A DNA stretch of 27,382 nucleotides from Methanobacteriota archaeon. GTDB taxonomy: Archaea > Thermoplasmatota > Poseidoniia > Poseidoniales > Poseidoniaceae. The translations under genes were made by a program, and so were the position numbers. The stretch is taken from positions 1 to 27,382 of the forward strand of contig PAMN02000053.1 in NCBI GenBank assembly GCA_002707335.2, given 5' to 3'. This document shows positions 27,001-27,382 of the stretch, in pieces; within the stretch, counting starts at the first letter, position 1, and each line of letters begins with the position of its first letter. Below the pieces are notes generated by a model that ran no database searches, had not been told where the DNA came from, and worked only from the letters and a program-made list of their open reading frames with translations.

Positions 27001-27382
27001 CACTACCACTGTCGTCAACGATTGCACAAGTGAATCCATCACCTGCAGTTATTGCGCTTGCAGTTCCAGGAAGGTCAACGAAATCTAGGTTGTTACCCAT
27101 TTCTCCAGCGCCGTCTCCAATATTGGTTGTCGAATCTAATCCAAGTTGTCCGTAGTCGTTACCACCCCAGCAAGATATGCTGTAGTTGTCCCAGACTACA
27201 CATGTGTGATCCCAGCCCAAAGCCATGCTGTCGATAGTGCGGCCAGTAGGAACGCTTGTGACTTCGAAGTTGTCTCCGATTTCACCTGTTGCGTCTCCTC
27301 GATGGTCTGTATCGCCAAGACCAAGTTGTCCCTTTGAGTTGTCTCCCCAGCAGATTAAGTCATCGTTGTCCATAACTGCACA
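15074..27382 (-). CDS. Giant multidomain surface protein (at least 4102 residues), N-terminus outside window
   Basis: The frame is open to the right edge. The first in-window codons (TGT GCA GTT before the ATG at 27371-27373) already belong to an RCC1-like blade, so that ATG is not the start. Domain order from N to C: five RCC1-like blades (27382-26500); a BNR/sialidase-like propeller region (26370-25440); a calcium-binding repeat (25425-25280); three RCC1 blades (25275-24800); a jelly-roll module (24795-24345); eleven RCC1 blades (24335-22330); Asp-rich calcium repeats (22305-21950); a second propeller-like region (21935-20850); an Ig-like module (20765-20530); SBBP-like repeats (20520-19130); about five Ig-like modules (19025-17485) with calcium repeats; a final calcium-repeat block (17490-16575); a membrane helix (16549-16485); then a tail of about 470 residues with a beta domain, coiled coil, small beta module and helix-hairpin-helix. 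The bulk should be extracellular and the tail cytosolic. No catalytic site was recognised; adhesion, polymer binding or a surface appendage are possible. Confidence 0.93.
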   Translation of the reverse strand, partial: CAVMDNDDLICWGDNSKGQLGLGDTDHRGDATGEIGDNFEVTSVPTGRTIDSMALGWDHTCVVWDNYSISCWGGNDYGQLGLDSTTNIGDGAGEMGNNLDFVDLPGTASAITAGDGFTCAIVDDSGSDRAFCWGLNDDGQLGIESTTNVGDGSGVSMSSIANTDLTKEVYAIDAGEDHACAIVNYGSYRAVQCWGNGADGRLGYGSQDNRGTGPGSTNGMGSNLPYVRLNNLGSGSHHAYYANNIEVGAGTSCVKMDSKDVICWGDNGIGQLGYGDTEDRGDGQTDLPFLTELSLELDEDVRENSCDVLAEPEDREELDKRLDSDSSDTGDLISMAEIPTTECPVIAYFDSGSGNLKFAAYHSGMWSVETLGSDSNLADVDVVVDSEGNPHIVHMRDNSADRITYTTKENGIWSEQVLSGVFALQDFSLTIDSNDVLNLHTGKHNIRNYECSGNCLTVSSWSQVSAIPIPQTLKDMDTTTDNSDDIHGVFVNNTGTHYFDGSANVAKISENSISTSTSSSVNHKVSIDYSPDGTIGVVHTNNTMYQTYFSFCSSTCSSSSSWTTELVSNDTSSQVVLQYAADGTPWILLKHNASGETLFHEENGQWEEYTFSNWPGDSDSFGMIINSAGYIYISLHFVTAGELWAVTNPTVAGTGLSMDADGDGWIGMRELACGTDRMDPFSTPVDFDMDGHCDSLDTHVDLPATGDSDVVAQGMDFACAIVNEGDIECWGDNTYGKLGGSASGVSWPAGFTAISIDAGESHACALSAELQIMCWGRNNYGQIGIGTTSASESPTILNTDTYGSLNPNHAWYGSLEDAYLDLAVGANHACALMKPIQYYEDKQVVCWGNGADSQTGQYAVTDSTAGYDDDFETGSPSSIWTIEGTGGNFGSQWTIDTTDASSGSNSFKSNTHQSNSDVGFSITKEFQSGAVSFDFKTDTCPILNNCNDRFEFLIDNVVINSTKGQNGWSTFTANVSTGIHTLRWTFIKDGSSTNDANGDYVAVDNIDIRTGFRIESGGVLTEPQRMDINTNGLVTSIVAGERHTCVTNHLEELLCMGYNGGSNHMVLGNSSTTSDNSSELVKVDVDFGTSNVKAVSAGYDTSCAILDNSTQAYCWGKRADWSDSTGTTQSGNTMLGSSSNAAINGTLVDLGTAGDRIHSISMGEVHACAVVENTIECWGVEESGSFGMSSSSVNSYSTPQTISVPSGLTAKQVVIEHSTDSTCGVFEDSTGSHTVICWGDETAVGYTSSNSVTTLSNAPVEDSNGDDLEMYETSSSPDDIVDIQMGEDHACVLSRQGFVKCWGYNDVGQLGYGDHINQITPQGNGEMAHGDKHPMLYFGQNRTVTQIDVGYERSCALLDDGSISCWGEYSEYMFTNTNNIGTSGQQYTPLGLTPYGTDNLKVVIGGTGSVCALKESGEVYCSGEGYGLGMQTSTNYNNPQQIIAAHLTEGKVVDIIGMKDSDPNSGTCAIFESGATKCWGQNDYFNHVLYTSSVPSSPFDFYDMRGILTEDLEVGRNYACMVVSNTTELNSGESLSPETGDIVCWGEGSQGKTGLGTSSSYELTSTSSYMAPLDFNGVSMIDVEIGPASTHTCSISDDRELYCWGQGNGGQLGQGNNNQIGRYAGEMSALSPIDIVGKSKLVALGTASTCTVTTNNHVYCWGSTGTSSYTGWGNNVGTSQNDMGTNLRPVPMIMTPYDNDNDGIIDLWDTDDDNDGYLDVDDDFDFDECAHLDTDDDGKPDSISSNCSTDLQEDLDDDDDQWTDIEEQSCRTNSKLSTSKPFDTDNDGTCDYVDTDDDNDGWSDAEEQACERKEWNSRQIFGNYYGYDYAYPSGIVWLPNNREMQFQTVGLGISSEYIRMGGHTANDIEYSSNSYSFYHSYGTSGQQGFDHAQYGAGVYIVNDEKLYYMEYASTSTNNYPASNEIYTFNSSQQNQHHEIAISDEGSIFLTTNAGIVNIDSGVTNYIDYPTGVSTNSYHSKYKQIAVDSNGDLHLISYHSDASRIYTWIYDVSSESWNSGLNSFPGSMVDVAPGRSSFAVDSSNQPHVAFMKGSSASDLASYVSYNYYDNSAQNWVTRFSDYTPSGYYGVSLKLDSNDNVHIAWVDNNNKSLYYTELSSSSNTQSTTLIKQNTYTNYWNNMHAALEIEISEGEDPWIIWSPYTSQYQFNRIFYYGSAIDESKDSAKYPADHDSDGTCDMLESATLDYGVENMIFEMEMDLSYMPEYPAMIPTSVSISPALPSGLNLNTTTGEISGKPTTMDLSGTNYVITTDSGIETWSTNLTIKLTMENPMYIGYQNMHGTSDDYTTYSKTAFTNDGEIVTLERYTNSYSIMIDGVAAGGNHDIDDIVLSMRNPMGDYLWAKSIRGYDFSIADVDVDNNGNIYGLFSAQARTSDPVEFNFEGISIDNDGMQTVFLAKWDYYGNLQWVVDTESSGTGQYADIKRPGGTSDLYSAMDLDKSTGDVAIIALGSSSNDDLKFGGVSIGPFGTCLNDRQPWIAKVNTNGQVQWTEVGTADPINCGHVYQQQVVLHHDGSVTAAGKSTGSGGYNFGSHSASTGGDPTSWIAHADSSGNWVWAENATTRTYVGSTQTVQHWFTMDKFSDDTLFFAYVNRHDPCVELDFAGTKSTLSHSTTSYCMNVATMNHTNGDVVALETLMGHSSGHTDFISEKVYSAVDSNDIVHVFSDKNGGINLRVTGFDQDLNTAYDVTSNSNSPNTRKTTDFGLDHSESIYFTGEEYITFMSKSISLLERCEPNVYSCSSPNWNSGQTSLGNGHKLYRFWGDYDHEINYNSHSEGTFNDFKLIGDYSQSIANYQLNNSSGALNTAALPCGLYFDIGNGRIYGTPTNGCTDTANETYTITVTHGSSSHAWARNQSFEVTFGIGPAVPVVSYNSADTTQTYTRGVAITPIAPTGVTNSGNLHHFTTYPPLPAGLSVNNTGHIVGTPTANQSTAIFKVKSCNSWNICSAGVPFTITVNEPAPVISYADSEYEFFKDVPITPVVPTSTGGVPSSWEISPALPTGLSLRGDGAIVGIPFVDSPATNYTIWANNTGGSGTAVLEISINGTGIFINYPYNTAELAQYSPMMALYPSTSGAAIVSWSIEPTLPSGIFFGTNNGTIWGTPSTLTESAVYTINATGVEDYGTATVTISVLTDTDLDGIPDDNDNDIDGDGWSNSDEANCLTDETDANDYPSDIDQDRICDLVDTSDDRAIILIYLSDNIELANHSAMSPLVPITAGGDITGWEIYPALPLGLEFNGTMPGRSTTDTGIITGTPTELADAAIYTIWANNSNSGQSGSFQITLSVLLDTDGDGTPNVYDDDIDGDTWSNEMEILCGEDPQDASSTPLDTDGDNLCNYIDSDDDGDSFTDTDEIMCNSDSEDASSVPVDEDNDGICDALQSDRDLDGWADGPEESCGTDPDDDSSVPVDSDGDMICDSQDDDRDGDGVGNNVDDFPDDRSASKDTDGDGKPDSLSGASTSVPPLEEDYDDDNDNWSDYDETMCGTNPLDDTDFPTDSDGDEICDALEDDTDGDGVTDAEDAFPMDANEWLDTDEDGTGNNADDDDDGDNWPDADEERCGSDPLDSQSIPDNIEEDGTCVTTKSKSDKKSDSDSSYLWWICCPLLLLLLLLLLAFVARERGDSVLVMVGIRNGPEPENTTARPKFVSGRGTKDDPFVLKPAHVKNFGDSVNSVETITISKLDPSSLITVTDMVAATNRGRFNMDSILVEGNPDEKGSGSIVFQLQFDDNVTEDDVSGVYTGQIRVGSASVYLQWEVTVGDPEEDMFAAADLRAAELKSEEEAELKAIEEAEAKAKAEKEAAEKKAKEEAEAKAKADAEAAEKKAKEEAEIKAAEEAKAKAEIEAANLKAKEEADERLRIAEEKAAAAEAKAKAAEEKAAAEKKAKEEAEDAARAAAEKAAQERLEQMEKEMEERRKKLEQMDEATRKKEEELIRISEKAKSIDFTTLGVASRSVISKPVEKGATEMAIGDTSSFDETGSAWVQDDEGGMNISWTGKTATALTGVKGLKRAFAAAATVTASDDLQRIKGVGPFIEDKLNALGIYTFEQVGNMTAEIEEQVNIAIEFFPGRIKRDKWANQARKFAKQK
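15080..15285 (-). other. C-terminal helix-hairpin-helix domain of the giant protein
   Basis: The last 65 or so residues read D-D-L-Q-R-I-K-G-V-G-P-F-I-E, then L-x-x-L-G-I-Y-T-F-E-Q-V, and later F-F-P-G-R-I-K-R-D-K-W-A-N-Q-A-R-K-F. The I-K-G-V-G-P hairpin and the R-D-x-W-x-x-Q-A ending are typical of a stand-alone helix-hairpin-helix domain. Relatives bind DNA non-specifically or serve as protein-protein modules. Confidence 0.72.
15500..16045 (-). repeat. Charged coiled coil of the cytosolic tail, encoded by direct repeats
   Basis: About 180 residues are almost all Ala, Glu and Lys with heptad-like spacing, predicting a long helix or coiled coil of roughly 25 nm. The DNA holds near-identical copies: CTTCTTTGGCTTTCTTTTCA begins at 15856 and recurs 57 bases on, at 15913, giving a 19-residue period. 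Confidence 0.75.
16485..16549 (-). other. Membrane helix of the giant protein
   Basis: The segment runs from Y-L-W-W-I-C-C through ten consecutive leucines to A-F-V-A-R-E-R. It is the only strong hydrophobic helix in the in-window protein. Basic residues on its C-terminal side fit an outside N-terminus and inside C-terminus. Confidence 0.85.
16575..17490 (-). repeat. Asp-rich calcium-binding repeats, block 3
   Basis: A dense run of D-x-D-x-D-G loops forms the stalk next to the membrane. Five C-x19-C units occur here (C-G-E-D, C-N-S-D, C-G-T-D, C-G-T-N and C-G-S-D starts), each with Pro at place 12 and, in all but the last copy, Asp at 14, 16 and 18. Confidence 0.82.
17485..20765 (-). repeat. 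Ig-like (putative Ig / cadherin-like) modules with SBBP-like repeats between them
   Basis: At least five segments carry the pattern P-A/P-L-P-x-G-L followed 6-12 residues later by G-x-I-x-G-T/K-P-T, the mark of putative Ig-like (He_PIG) modules. One copy is at about 20530-20765 and the others at about 17485-19025. Between them, at about 19130-20520, are SBBP-like propeller repeats with W-A-K-S and G-N-L-Q-W-V strands. A calcium-binding stretch interrupts the last two Ig-like modules at 17770-17950. Confidence 0.7.
21950..22305 (-). repeat. Asp-rich calcium-binding (thrombospondin type 3-like) repeats, block 2
   Basis: Repeated D-x-D-x-D-G-x-x-D motifs, such as D-N-D-N-D-G-I-I-D and D-T-D-D-D-N-D-G-Y, are the calcium-binding loops of thrombospondin type 3-like repeats. 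One complete C-x19-C unit lies near 22013-22076. The block ends at E-E-Q-A-C, where the second propeller begins. Confidence 0.78.
22330..24335 (-). repeat. RCC1-like repeat block C (eleven blades)
   Basis: Eleven further C-x-G blade motifs occur, most of them C-W-G, some degenerate (L-C-M-G, Y-C-S-G). Each keeps the partner Cys one strand earlier. Blocks B and C together make 14 blades, which would suit two seven-bladed propellers. Confidence 0.82.
24345..24795 (-). other. Jelly-roll module inserted within an RCC1 blade
   Basis: The segment starts at D-D-D-F-E-T-G-S and ends at Y-V-A-V-D-N-I-D-I-R, the usual edges of a MAM/concanavalin-like jelly roll. It contains a C-P-I-L-N-N-C pair. It resembles the module at residues 105-265 of the 1600-residue surface protein at the other end of the window. 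Confidence 0.65.
24800..25275 (-). repeat. RCC1-like repeat block B (three blades)
   Basis: Three C-W-G motifs (E-C-W-G-D-N, M-C-W-G-R-N, V-C-W-G-N-G) occur, each with its upstream partner Cys. The block is separated from block A by the propeller and calcium-repeat insert, and from block C by the jelly-roll insert. Confidence 0.82.
25440..26370 (-). other. BNR/sialidase-like propeller region 1 in the giant protein
   Basis: The encoded segment repeats a pattern like V-V-D-S-E-G-N-P-H-I-V with W-x-x-x-x-V/L strands, typical of BNR-like beta-propeller sequences that describe 'D-x-x-G-x-P-H-I' loops. It separates RCC1 block A from block B. No sialidase catalytic residues can be assigned. Confidence 0.55.
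26500..27382 (-). repeat. RCC1-like repeat block A (five blades, continues past the edge)
   Basis: Five copies of a C-W-G-x-N-x-x-G-Q-L-G type motif occur, each preceded by a C-A-x or T-C-x strand about 10-15 residues earlier. Secreted RCC1-type propellers have this pattern. The very last codon of the window (TGT, 27380-27382) is the first Cys of the first visible pair, so the array runs on outside. Confidence 0.85.

Noticed and set aside
15074..27373. ATG at 27373 as the start of the giant protein
   Set aside because: The frame is open upstream to the edge and those codons complete an RCC1 blade; there is no signal peptide after the ATG.

Overview
The window looks like a chromosomal piece of an uncultivated archaeon, most likely a marine Euryarchaeon of the Marine Group II / Poseidoniales kind. 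The evidence is an RNase P RNA, a tRNA with no encoded CCA, TATA-like boxes about 26 bases upstream of start codons that lack a Shine-Dalgarno site (leaderless mRNAs), low GC, and very large secreted proteins built from RCC1, calcium-binding Asp-rich and Ig-like repeats. The phylum call is inference; no marker gene here was placed by alignment.

Layout. 1-60 is the 3' part of tRNA-Lys(CUU). It meets rpiA (minus strand) tail to tail with no gap. 842-5644 (plus) is a 1600-residue secreted, C-terminally anchored surface protein. 5680-5987 is the RNase P RNA. From 5988 to 10784 four genes lie on the minus strand: a four-helix membrane protein with a zinc ribbon, an RND-superfamily exporter, a family 2 glycosyltransferase with a membrane tail, and an 86-residue protein of unknown function. 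From 10955 to 13763 a tight plus-strand operon holds an NAD-dependent sugar epimerase, a membrane-anchored thioredoxin-like protein, a VKOR-family protein and a His-rich membrane-anchored protein. Back on the minus strand are a 90-residue hypothetical protein and an exported thioredoxin-like protein with a WCPSC site. Everything from 15074 to the right edge is one minus-strand reading frame of at least 4102 codons, whose N-terminus lies outside the window.

How it fits together. The window is dominated by cell-surface biology. The glycosyltransferase, epimerase and RND exporter suggest glycan or lipid supply and export. Two thioredoxin-like proteins plus VKOR look like an oxidative folding (disulfide-forming) system. 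It sits next to a giant surface protein whose RCC1-like blades each carry a cysteine pair and whose calcium-binding repeats carry cysteines at an exact C-x19-C spacing. That giant protein also has one strong membrane helix followed by about 470 residues of predicted cytosolic tail: a beta domain, a long charged coiled coil, a small beta module and a helix-hairpin-helix domain of the nucleic-acid-binding type. This is the most unusual feature of the window. No CRISPR array, insertion sequence, integrase or defence gene was seen.
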